NCBI RefSeq assembly: GCF_900167565.1
Contig: NZ_FUZV01000002.1
Location: 992,001 to 1,056,000, forward strand
Direction of reading: 5' to 3'
Origin: Pseudoxanthomonas indica
Lineage (GTDB): Bacteria; Pseudomonadota; Gammaproteobacteria; Xanthomonadales; Xanthomonadaceae
Length of the DNA: 64,000 bases
Shown here one piece after another: positions 35,560 to 43,125 of the stretch. The position numbers and the translations under genes were made by a program. Numbering within the stretch: the stretch's first letter is position 1; each line of letters opens with the position of its first letter. The notes beneath the pieces were generated by a model. That model saw only the letters and a program-made list of their open reading frames with translations, was not told the origin of the DNA and did not search any database.

Positions 35560-36122
35560 GCATTCAAAGACATTTTGTGTTCGTAGTTTTCAATGACCCA
35601 ACAGTTGTGGGAGTCCTTGATTTCCTGCACTCGACGATGATGCATACGCGTTTGCCGTCTAAGCCGCACATCACTATTCAGGGACCCTTTGATGAGAAGG
35701 TTGGAGCCGATAGGATTCATAAAATATCCGAAGCTCTGAGCGGAGACAGCTTCTTCATCGGAAACTGTGGCTACTTTGAGAGCAATGGGCGTTGCTCCCT
35801 CTTTCTACGTGCCGCAAGTGAGAACTTGGAGAGAGTGTGGGTCAAGCCTGATTTCCCAAAGGAGAAATTTGGATTCAATCCGCACATTACTTTCTACGAA
35901 GGAGGGGATGTGGAGAGGGTCAAACGTGCTCACAAATTTCTGTCTAAGAACAGGGTTGAGCTCATGTGCAGTCAATTTGAGGTCGTTCAGTACGTTCCGC
36001 GCCAAATGGACATGTTTCCGAATGAGGGAGTTGCGGGCGACACGCACGCCATCTCAAGATTGATCGCACAAGGACGAATAGCCCCAACATTCCGAACCGG
36101 CTTCTTGTCTGCAACATCATGA
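35556..36122 (+). CDS. 2H phosphoesterase superfamily protein
   Basis: A 188-residue protein with two H-x-T motifs, His38-Ile-Thr40 in SKPHITIQGPF and His110-Ile-Thr112 in FNPHITFYEGG, about 70 residues apart. This is the defining active site of the 2H phosphoesterase fold (2'-5' RNA ligase, LigT/ThpR, cyclic phosphodiesterases, phage Acb1). Members open 2',3'-cyclic phosphates or cleave 2'-5'/3'-5' oligonucleotides. Its ATG overlaps the stop of the nucleotidyltransferase gene, so the two are made together. I infer an opposing make-and-break or modify-and-repair relation; the actual substrate is not readable. AT-rich like its partner. Confidence 0.8.
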   Translation: MSIQRHFVFVVFNDPTVVGVLDFLHSTMMHTRLPSKPHITIQGPFDEKVGADRIHKISEALSGDSFFIGNCGYFESNGRCSLFLRAASENLERVWVKPDFPKEKFGFNPHITFYEGGDVERVKRAHKFLSKNRVELMCSQFEVVQYVPRQMDMFPNEGVAGDTHAISRLIAQGRIAPTFRTGFLSATS

Positions 36123-36176
36123 CAAAGCATGAATTGAAGGTCGCTTTCGCTCCTCGTGAATACCGACGATAGGTCG

Positions 36177-36599
36177 CTAAGCCAAGACCATGATTGTGCG
36201 TCCAGGATACTTGGTCTTGCACGCTGGACATTGACCCTCTTCGGACGAATGGCTTGGCCTAGCCACATGACGTAGCAAGTGGTCTACCTCGTAACAACGC
36301 ATGCAATACGGTTCGCCATGGGGCTCGCCATTCTCGTCCACTTCGTAGTAGGCATTTCGCTCCTTCTTAACGGTCGCCTTGATCTCAAGAGCAGCCTTTA
36401 ATCGTGCAATTTCCGAAAGCATCTCACGCAACTCCCGCTGCGCATCGTTTAGGCCAAACTCTGCGGCTGTTAATGACCGCACGACGGTGGCAAGTTGCAA
36501 ATGCAGGTCAGTGTTCTCGGAAAGTTGCTTGACTGCATACAAGCCCTTTGCTGCCTCAATTCCTCCAGCAACAACGGCCATCGTGCCGGCGATATCCAT
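36177..36599 (-). CDS. Zinc-ribbon protein with N-terminal coiled coil, unknown function
   Basis: A 140-residue protein. Residues 1-20 are mildly hydrophobic (AGTMAVVAGGIEAAKGLYAV), 30-75 form a likely coiled coil (AAEFGLNDAQRELREMLSEI), and the C-terminus has two Cys pairs, YCMRCYEV and GQCPACKTKY, separated by a His-containing loop, so a zinc ribbon. Similar small proteins occur on bacterial genomic islands without known function, by my recollection. It converges on the nucleotidyltransferase-2H pair with a 54-base gap and shares their AT-rich composition. A ribosome-binding AAGGAA precedes the start on the minus strand. Confidence 0.65.
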   Translation of the reverse strand: MDIAGTMAVVAGGIEAAKGLYAVKQLSENTDLHLQLATVVRSLTAAEFGLNDAQRELREMLSEIARLKAALEIKATVKKERNAYYEVDENGEPHGEPYCMRCYEVDHLLRHVARPSHSSEEGQCPACKTKYPGRTIMVLA

Positions 36600-36757
36600 A
36601 GCTTCCGTTCCTTAGTTGGAGCACGCACGCTACCCCCAGTGCGACTTCGTCGCAATAGTTCGGATTCGAGAGGAGGCGCATAGTGCTCTTCAACTGTGTT
36701 TTGTTTTCGACGCCTGCACCATTTCCTACCGGCTTAGACTTTGACGGCGCCTGCGCA

Positions 36758-36797
36758 CCATCCAGGGTCGTGACGGTGCCGCCACGACCCTGGATGG
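36758..36797. repeat. 15-bp perfect inverted repeat at the island edge
   Basis: CCATCCAGGGTCGTG (36758-36772) and CACGACCCTGGATGG (36783-36797) with a 10-base loop. No T-run follows on either strand, so a classical terminator is unlikely. It lies where composition returns to high GC. The segment 36600-36860 has no supported gene. Confidence 0.8.
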
Positions 36798-36860
36798 CTG
36801 TGAGTTCGCACTCCTGTATTCGGACCCTCTGCGACGGCGACGAACGCCTTCGATTTTTGC

Positions 36861-37319
36861 TCAGGCCAGCGCCTTCTCCAAAAACACACTATTGGGATCC
36901 GGCTGGTACTGCCCAAACGGTCCCATCGAGCGGAAGCCTGCCTTCGTATACAAGGCAATCGCTTCGTGCTGGTGTACGCCGGTCTCCAGGCGCAGCAGGG
37001 CGGCGCCTTCTCCGACGGCATGCAAGGTCAGTCGCTCCAGTAGCGCACGCGCCACGCCGCGGCCGCGGAACTCGGGGCGCACGTACATGCGCTTGAGTTC
37101 TCCATAGCCATCGGCGTAGTGCTGCACGCCGCCGCAGCCCACGGGTTCGCCTTCCCAGCGTGCGACAAAGAAGGCCACGCCTTCGCGTATCAATTTCTCC
37201 ACGCTGTAGCCGTGTCGGCTGGTGGCCGGGTACAAGGCGGCCAGGTGCGACTCCAGCTCATCGACCAGGCGGATGGCGTCGGGGGAGGAGGGGGATTCCA
37301 GTCGAATCAGCAGCGACAT
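36861..37319 (-). CDS. GNAT family N-acetyltransferase
   Basis: A 152-residue acetyltransferase. The acetyl-CoA-binding motif A is MYVRPEFRGRGVARALLERL, preceded by the strand VGCGGVQHY and followed by YTKAGFRSMGPFG. The substrate is unknown. It resembles the small stand-alone GNATs (YvbK/ElaA-like) of proteobacteria. It marks the return to normal chromosomal composition after the island. Confidence 0.9.
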   Translation of the reverse strand: MSLLIRLESPSSPDAIRLVDELESHLAALYPATSRHGYSVEKLIREGVAFFVARWEGEPVGCGGVQHYADGYGELKRMYVRPEFRGRGVARALLERLTLHAVGEGAALLRLETGVHQHEAIALYTKAGFRSMGPFGQYQPDPNSVFLEKALA

Positions 37320-37399
37320 GTCCGTGATTCCGCGGGTGGGCGGTGCAGTCTAAGCGCACGACATTAGCGTTGCGTTAGCGCGCGAAAGCAGAATTTTCC

Positions 37400-37690
37400 T
37401 ACAGCTGGTCAGACGCGCCTGACACGTTGACGCGGCGTTTCCTGATATTTCCGCCGTGTGGCGAAGCGCAGCATATGTCCATGCTTCGATTTCTCCACAA
37501 CGGCGACAAGGTCGCCACTTCCACCAGCGTTTCCTGGTCCCTGGTGGGGACGTCGTCCGGGCGTGGGCCGGTTCCAGCCCGCGCCCGGACGGCACTTCTC
37601 CACCCAGCTCCCAGGTGTCGCCTTTGTTCAAGGCCCCCAGTTCCGCTCCTCCTCCCGCTTGCGGGCGGAGGCTGGGATGGGGGCAACCCT
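37400..37690. repeat. Noncoding intergenic stretch with a palindromic repeat
   Basis: The gap 37320-37740 has no gene I can support. It contains a palindromic repeat at 37645-37687 (CTCCCGCTTGCGGGCGGAG then GCTGGGATGGGGGC). The frames before it carry phrases (GGDVVRAWAGSSPRPDGTSP, minus strand NKGDTWELGGE) that I recall from spurious ORFs in xanthomonad genomes, suggesting a longer multi-copy element. Confidence 0.45.
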
Positions 37691-37740
37691 TTCACGCCCA
37701 GTCGCGTTAGTCTTGCCGCGAATCCGCACAGGAGCAGACG

Positions 37741-38823
37741 ATGCGAATGGGATCGCGTGGGCGCCGTGGCGCCGCAACCGCTGCCTGGATTGCCGGCATG
37801 GCGCTGGCATGTCTGGCCACGTTCGCCAGTGCGTCCGTCCCGTTCTGGGGCGCGCGTCAATCCAGTTCCGTCGACACGGCGCCTGACCAACTCAAACCGG
37901 GCGAGTGGATCTGGGGAGGGGACATCAAGACGATGGGCCCGATGACCGTCATCGTCAGCCTGACCGAACAACGTGGCTATGTGTATCGCAACGGCGTGCT
38001 GATTGCGGTCACCACGGTCAGCACCGGCAAGAAGGGCCATGAGACACCCACGGGTGTGTTCACCATCCTGCAGAAGGACAAGGATCACCGCTCCAGCAAA
38101 TACAACAGCGCGCCCATGCCGTATCAGGAGCGTCTGACCTGGGATGGCATCGCCTTGCATGCGGGTGGCTTGCCCGGTTATCCGGAATCGCATGGTTGCG
38201 TGCACATGCCCAGCGAGTTCGCGCGGCTGCTGTTCGACGCCACCACCATGGGCATGACCGTGGTGATTGCCGAAGACGGAGCCTCACCGATGGCGATGGT
38301 GCATCCTTCGCCGTTGTCACCCATCCGCGCCGACGGTGGCGCTGATGCGGTAGTGCCGCCGCTGGAAAATGGCGTGAGCTATCGCTGGCATCCCGAGCTC
38401 GCGCCCGAGGGTCCGCTGTCGCTGGTGCTGAGTCGCAGCGATCAGCGCTTGGTGGTGATGCGCAACGGCATCGAGATTGGCCGCAGCCGGGTGTTGGTGC
38501 GTGAGCCCGAAGCCATAACCGGCACGCATGCCTACGTGATGGGCAGCGGGTTCATGGAAGGCAGCTTCCCGCAGTTCCCTGGCGGCCACGCGCCGCAATG
38601 GCAAGCCATCGCCGTGCCCGGTCACGAAGCCGATGCCGGCAGCGCGGTCAAACGCGAAACCGTCGAAGGCCTGACCATCCCACCGGAGTTCATCGCCCTG
38701 GTGTACCCGCTGCTCGCGCCGGGCACCGTGTTGGTGGCCACCGATGCGCACATCATTTCGCAGACCAACTCCGGCAAGCAGCTGCAAATCCTCAATGCCG
38801 ATCCGCCGGATGAAACGCGCTGA
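37741..38823 (+). CDS. L,D-transpeptidase (YkuD) with a degenerate second YkuD-like half
   Basis: A 360-residue exported protein with an N-terminal hydrophobic segment (AAWIAGMALACLATFASA). Residues about 65-185 form a YkuD domain with the catalytic motif GYPESHGCVHMPSEFA (His and Cys). It could form 3-3 peptidoglycan cross-links or anchor lipoproteins. Residues about 215-345 repeat the plan in degenerate form: LVLSRSDQRLVVMRNGIEIG mirrors the first domain's VIVSLTEQRGYVYRNGVLIA, and IPPEFIALVYPLLAPGTVLV mirrors its end, but no HGC motif remains. The gene is monocistronic. Confidence 0.88.
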   Translation: MRMGSRGRRGAATAAWIAGMALACLATFASASVPFWGARQSSSVDTAPDQLKPGEWIWGGDIKTMGPMTVIVSLTEQRGYVYRNGVLIAVTTVSTGKKGHETPTGVFTILQKDKDHRSSKYNSAPMPYQERLTWDGIALHAGGLPGYPESHGCVHMPSEFARLLFDATTMGMTVVIAEDGASPMAMVHPSPLSPIRADGGADAVVPPLENGVSYRWHPELAPEGPLSLVLSRSDQRLVVMRNGIEIGRSRVLVREPEAITGTHAYVMGSGFMEGSFPQFPGGHAPQWQAIAVPGHEADAGSAVKRETVEGLTIPPEFIALVYPLLAPGTVLVATDAHIISQTNSGKQLQILNADPPDETR

Positions 38824-38858
38824 CCGGCCCGCAAGCTGAACTGATGGCCCGCGCGGAT

Positions 38859-38887
38859 TTGCCCACGCTTGCCCGTCGCTCTAGAAT
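38859..38887 (+). promoter_or_regulatory. Sigma70 promoter of the ABC-F gene
   Basis: TTGCCC (38859-38864), 17 bp, TAGAAT (38882-38887). This predicts a start near 38894 and a leader of about 100 nt before the ABC-F start codon. Confidence 0.6.
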
Positions 38888-38921
38888 CCGCGTCCACCCC
38901 CCCTCACCGGAGTTTCGTGCA

Positions 38922-38988
38922 ATGCGCCACTGATGCCGCCGTCTGACTGACGGCCACACTCCGCCCACCCTTCGCCTGAAGGGAGGAG
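38922..38988 (+). promoter_or_regulatory. Leader with two micro-ORFs and RBS-sequestering hairpins (putative attenuator)
   Basis: Within the leader are two overlapping micro-ORFs, MRH (38922-38933) and MPPSD (38933-38950), the first preceded by CCGGAG. Hairpin 1 (GCCGTC/GACGGC, 38938-38954) overlaps the end of the second micro-ORF. Hairpin 2 (CTCC..CCCTTC/GAAGGG..GGAG, 38959-38988) hides the ABC-F ribosome binding site GGAGG. A ribosome stalled on the micro-ORF would shift the folding. This layout resembles antibiotic-inducible leaders of ARE ABC-F and erm genes. Confidence 0.5.
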
Positions 38989-38991
38989 TTA

Positions 38992-40623
38992 TTGGCATCT
39001 CTAGAATACCGCATGACGAATCCGTCTCTCACGCTGCAAGGCGTGTCCTATGTTCTGCCCGATGGCAGGACGCTTTTCTCCGAACTCAACGAGTCATTCG
39101 ACAGCACGCCCACGGCCTTGGTCGGACGCAATGGTGTGGGCAAGACGGTGCTCGCGCGATTGCTGGCCGGGCAATTGCAGCCGAGCGGCGGGCGTTGCCT
39201 GTCCTCTGGCAGCGTCCACTATCTGGCGCAACAGACTTTCCTCCCGCAGGGCGGCACGGTGGCCCATTTGGCCGGCGTCGAATCCGTCTTCGCGGCGCTC
39301 GCGCGAATCGAAGCCGGCAGCACGGCGCAGGAGGACTTCGGCGCCGTCGGTGATCGCTGGGATATCCACGCGCGCCTGCACTTGGAACTGCAGCGCGGCG
39401 GCCTGGCCCATTTGGATGCCGCCACACCTGCCGCCACCCTGAGCGGCGGCGAGGCCATGCGCGTGGCCTTGCTGGGGGCGATGTTGTCCGACGCAGACTT
39501 CCTGATCCTGGACGAACCCAGCAACCATCTGGACCGACCCAACCGTCTTGCGCTGTACGAACAATTGCGACGCTGGCCGCGCGGCCTGTTGGTGGTCAGC
39601 CATGATCGTCTGCTGCTGGAGCAGATGCAGCGCACGGTGGAGTTGTCCTCGCTCGGCCTGCGCAGCTATGGCGGCAACTACAGCTTCTATGCGCAGGCCA
39701 AAGCCAGCGAGCGTGCGAAGGCGGAGCAGGATCTGGAGCAAGCCAAGCTCGAACGCCAACGCGAAGAGCGCAGCATGCAGCAGCAACGCGAACGCCAGGA
39801 GCGACGCCAGTCGCGCGGCGACAAGCATGGCAAGGAAGGCAATCAGGCCAAGATCATCCTGGACCGGCAGAAGGAGTGGAGTGAGGCGGCCGGCGGCAAG
39901 TTGCGCCGGCAACACTACGCGACGCGTGAAGCCTTGTCCGATGCGGTGCGCGAAGCCGCGCGCGTGGTAGAGGAGCAGACGCCGGTCAGCCTGCTGGCAC
40001 TGCCGGTGACGGCGGCCGCGCAGAAGCGCGTGGTCGATATCGACTTGGCGCTGCCCCACGTCACCGGCGCGACGCGGCAAGTGACGCTGATGCTCACGGG
40101 TCAGCAGCGTGTCGGTGTGGTCGGGCCCAATGGTTGCGGCAAGTCGACCTTGCTGAAGGTCTTGGCCGGGCAGCTGCAACCGCACTCCGGCCAATGCAAG
40201 GTGCTGGTGGAAGCGGTGTATCTGGATCAGCAACTGGGCAATCTGGATGCCTCCCGCAGCGTGCTGGAGCAACTGCTGGACGCAAACCCCGGCGGCAATG
40301 AAGCCGACCTGCGCATGCGCCTGGCCCAGTTGGGGTTGGACGCGCAGAAGATCGCCGCGCCCAGCGGGGTACTCAGCGGCGGCGAGCGATTGAAAGCCGC
40401 ACTGGCCTGCGTGCTCTACGCCGAACCGCCACCGCAGCTCTTGCTGCTGGACGAGCCCAGCAATCACCTCGACCTGGCTTCAACGCAGGCGCTGGAAGCC
40501 ATGCTGTCCAGCTATCGCGGCGCGCTGGTGGTGGTGTCGCATGACGATGCGTTCCTGCAGGCGCTGGGATTGACGCATCGCTTGGAGGCGACCCAAACAG
40601 GTTGGCGACTGGAGCCCTGTTGA
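38992..40623 (+). CDS. ABC-F family ATP-binding protein
   Basis: A soluble tandem ABC ATPase of 543 residues without membrane segments, the hallmark of ABC-F translation factors and ribosome protection proteins. Domain 1 has Walker A GRNGVGKTVLARLLAG and signature LSGGEAMRVALL; domain 2 has GPNGCGKSTLLKVLAG and LSGGERLKAALA; both share LDEPSNHLD. A charged linker (about residues 230-300, rich in Glu, Arg, Gln) is the part that reaches the ribosome. I take the TTG at 38992 because GGAGG lies five bases before it; an ATG at 39013 is the alternative and lacks an RBS. A resistance or stress role is suggested by the leader. Confidence 0.9.
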   Translation: MASLEYRMTNPSLTLQGVSYVLPDGRTLFSELNESFDSTPTALVGRNGVGKTVLARLLAGQLQPSGGRCLSSGSVHYLAQQTFLPQGGTVAHLAGVESVFAALARIEAGSTAQEDFGAVGDRWDIHARLHLELQRGGLAHLDAATPAATLSGGEAMRVALLGAMLSDADFLILDEPSNHLDRPNRLALYEQLRRWPRGLLVVSHDRLLLEQMQRTVELSSLGLRSYGGNYSFYAQAKASERAKAEQDLEQAKLERQREERSMQQQRERQERRQSRGDKHGKEGNQAKIILDRQKEWSEAAGGKLRRQHYATREALSDAVREAARVVEEQTPVSLLALPVTAAAQKRVVDIDLALPHVTGATRQVTLMLTGQQRVGVVGPNGCGKSTLLKVLAGQLQPHSGQCKVLVEAVYLDQQLGNLDASRSVLEQLLDANPGGNEADLRMRLAQLGLDAQKIAAPSGVLSGGERLKAALACVLYAEPPPQLLLLDEPSNHLDLASTQALEAMLSSYRGALVVVSHDDAFLQALGLTHRLEATQTGWRLEPC

Positions 40624-40628
40624 TCGGA

Positions 40629-40749
40629 TTCTGTAGGAGGGGCTTCAGCCCCGAAGCTCTCGATGCATGCGCGCATGCATATCTTGATTGCATGGATCTG
40701 CGACGTCTGAAAACTCGATGGCTTCGGGGCTGAAGCCCCTCCTACAGAA
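40629..40749. repeat. REPIN: inverted REP pair around a palindromic spacer
   Basis: Left REP CTGTAGGAGGGGCTTCAGCC (from 40631) and right REP GGGGCTGAAGCCCCTCCTAC (ending near 40745) are near-perfect inverted copies. The spacer contains the 18-base palindrome ATGCATGCGCGCATGCAT at 40663-40680. REPINs are mobilised in trans by RAYT transposases; none is in the window. Confidence 0.85.
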
Positions 40750-40788
40750 GCCTGTCCCACAAATGTCTCAATCTTCTTCGCAACATTG

Positions 40789-40815
40789 AAAAAGGGACTG
40801 CTTTCGCAGTCCCTT
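40789..40815 (-). terminator. Terminator of the fadJ-like gene
   Basis: On the minus strand AAGGGACTGC-GAAA-GCAGTCCCTT is followed by TTTCAATG, 33 bases after the stop codon of the 3-hydroxyacyl-CoA dehydrogenase gene. Confidence 0.85.
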
Positions 40816-40847
40816 CGTCTTCCCGCATGTTGGCGACGCGTTCGGCT

Positions 40848-42911
40848 TTACGCCACGGGCTCGCGCAACACCTGCGCATCCCAGCCCGGTCGCGGCGCGA
40901 AGCGGTCGCCATGCCGCGCCTGCAGGCTCTTCAACTTCTCCACCAGCACATCCGGACCCACCGTACGCACGTACTGGATCGGGCCGCCGCGGAACGGTGC
41001 GAATCCGGTGCCGAAGATCACGCCGGCATCCAGCAGGTCGGCATCGCTGACCACGCCATCGTGCAGACAGGCCACGGCTTCGTTGAGCAGCGGCAGGATC
41101 AAACGGTCTTCCAGATCGTCCGGCGCGCGATAGTCCTTCGGCACGTCCGGCTTCACCGCGCGGCCGTTCTCCCACTTGTACAGGCCCTGGCCATCCTTCT
41201 TGCCGCGCTTGCCCTGCTCGACATTGCCCAGCGCGGCCGGCACGGTCAGGCCCAGGAACGGCGCCAGTTCCTGGCCCACGCCCGCGGCCACGTCCAGGCC
41301 GACGGTGTCGATCAATTCGATCGGCCCCATCGGCATGCCGAACTTCACCGCCGCCTTGTCAATCACCGCACCCGGCACGCCTTCGGCATGGATCGTCGCG
41401 GCTTCCAGCATGTAGGGGAACAGCACGCGGTTGACCAGGAAGCCCGGCGTACCCGCCACCGGCACCGGGAACTTGTCCAGCGCCTTGCAGAACGCGGCCA
41501 GACGTTGCTGCGTTTCGGGCGCCATGCCGTCGTGGTGGATGATTTCCACCAGCGGCATCAGCGCTACCGGATTGAAGTAGTGCAGGCCGGCGAACTGCGC
41601 CGGGCGATCGATGTGCTCGCGCAGTTCCACCAGCGGAATCGAAGAGGTGTTGGTGGTCAGCAGGGCGGTCGGCTTCAATCGCGGTTCGATGGTTTCGTAC
41701 AACTCGCGCTTGGCCTGCGGGTTCTCGATGATGGCTTCAATCACCAGGTCCGCTTCGGCCACGCCGGCGCCGGCCAGGTCGCCCTTCAGGCGCGCGGCCA
41801 CGCCGGCGCGCTTGGCTTCGTCCTTCACCTTCTTGGCGAACAGATCCTGCGAACGGGTCAGCGCGCCATCGATGAAGCGCTGCTCGCGATCCTGCAGGGT
41901 CACCTGGAAGCCCTTGTAGGCCGACCATGCGGCAATGTCGCCACCCATCACGCCGGCGCCCACCACGTGCACGTGCTGGATGCCGTGGTCTTTGCCACCC
42001 AGACCCTTGAGCCGTTCGGTCAGGAAGAAAATCCGCACCAGGTTGCGCGCGGTCGGGGTGGAGGCCAGCTTGACCACCGCCCGGCGCTCGGCCTCCAGGC
42101 GGCCCTGGATGCCCTTGCCGCCAAAGCGTTCCCACGTATCTATGAGCGCATGCGGCGCGGGATAGTGCGCCTTGGGCGCCTTGCGCGCGACCTGCTTGCG
42201 GATCTGCGGCGCCAGCAGCTGGCGCGCGATCCAGGTGTTGCTGATCCAGCCCAGGAAGCGCTGTGAAAACGGACGCTGCACGCCGTTCTGCAGCAGGCTC
42301 ACGGCGGTATCCACCAGCACCGCCGGCTCCACTACCTTGTCGACCAGGCCCATGGCCCGCGCGGCGCTGGCCGAGAGAGTGCGGCCGGTCAGCATCATGT
42401 CCATCGCCTTGGGCGCGCCGACCAGGCGCGGCAGGCGGGCGCTGCCGCCCCAGCCCGGGAAGATGCCCAGCTTCACCTCAGGCAAACCTATGCGAGTGGA
42501 CGGATCGCTACTGGCAACCCGATAGCGGCATGCCAATGAAATCTCGGTGCCGCCGCCCATGCAGAAGCCATGGATGGCGCTGACCGTGGGGCAGGGCAGC
42601 TCGGCCAGTTTCTGGAATACGGTCTGGCCGCGGCGGATGGCGTCGTTGACGGTGCCGCGGCGGTCGAACTCCTGGAATTCCTTGAGATCGGCGCCGGCAA
42701 TGAAGCCCGAGGCCTTGGCCGAGCGCAGCACCAGCCCCTTGGGCGGGTCGATGGCCAGGCGTTCGAGCAGGTCGCTCAGCTCGATCAAGGCGTCCTGGGA
42801 GAACGCGTTGACGCTGGCGCCCTGGCGATCGAAGCTCAGGACGACAATGCCGTCGCCCCGCAGCTCGGTCTGCCAATGACTGAATCGCAGGCCATCAAAG
42901 TTTGCGGCCAT
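40848..42911 (-). CDS. Fatty-acid oxidation complex alpha subunit (enoyl-CoA hydratase / 3-hydroxyacyl-CoA dehydrogenase)
   Basis: A 687-residue FadJ/FadB-type fusion. The N-terminal crotonase domain has the oxyanion segments KASGFIAGADLKEF and HGFCMGGGTEISLAC, with the Glu in GLPEVKLGIFPGWGGSARLP. The dehydrogenase part begins near residue 315 with the NAD motif VVGAGVMGGDIAAW and contains GTPGFLVNRVLFPYMLEA. It catalyses two beta-oxidation steps. The thiolase partner is not adjacent, so it is more like an unlinked FadJ homologue. Monocistronic with its own terminator. Confidence 0.92.
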   Translation of the reverse strand: MAANFDGLRFSHWQTELRGDGIVVLSFDRQGASVNAFSQDALIELSDLLERLAIDPPKGLVLRSAKASGFIAGADLKEFQEFDRRGTVNDAIRRGQTVFQKLAELPCPTVSAIHGFCMGGGTEISLACRYRVASSDPSTRIGLPEVKLGIFPGWGGSARLPRLVGAPKAMDMMLTGRTLSASAARAMGLVDKVVEPAVLVDTAVSLLQNGVQRPFSQRFLGWISNTWIARQLLAPQIRKQVARKAPKAHYPAPHALIDTWERFGGKGIQGRLEAERRAVVKLASTPTARNLVRIFFLTERLKGLGGKDHGIQHVHVVGAGVMGGDIAAWSAYKGFQVTLQDREQRFIDGALTRSQDLFAKKVKDEAKRAGVAARLKGDLAGAGVAEADLVIEAIIENPQAKRELYETIEPRLKPTALLTTNTSSIPLVELREHIDRPAQFAGLHYFNPVALMPLVEIIHHDGMAPETQQRLAAFCKALDKFPVPVAGTPGFLVNRVLFPYMLEAATIHAEGVPGAVIDKAAVKFGMPMGPIELIDTVGLDVAAGVGQELAPFLGLTVPAALGNVEQGKRGKKDGQGLYKWENGRAVKPDVPKDYRAPDDLEDRLILPLLNEAVACLHDGVVSDADLLDAGVIFGTGFAPFRGGPIQYVRTVGPDVLVEKLKSLQARHGDRFAPRPGWDAQVLREPVA

Positions 42912-43125
42912 CTGGGACCATCCGTTTACGTATGGACAAGACCGCTATCATCCCGAGGTTGTTTCGCCCGCGTCAAATCCGCATATCAGGGGCAGGGTAT
43001 GACCAGCGGCCGATGAGATCATCGTCGGCCCCCAGTTAAATTCTTGATAGGCCATTGAACTTTCCTCCGCGGATGCGGTCACAGAGCCCGGCTGCCCAGC
43101 CGCGCTGACAGGAGTGCGGCCCGGC

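Noticed and set aside
34600-36122. Calling the pair a CBASS system
   Set aside because: The nucleotidyltransferase lacks recognisable CD-NTase features beyond the generic GS..DxD, and no CBASS effector (Cap4, patatin-like, TM, endonuclease) is adjacent. The link stays hypothetical.
36683-37096. Plus-strand frame over the GNAT gene
   Set aside because: Arg/Ser/Pro-rich shadow of the minus-strand acetyltransferase; begins in the noncoding island edge.
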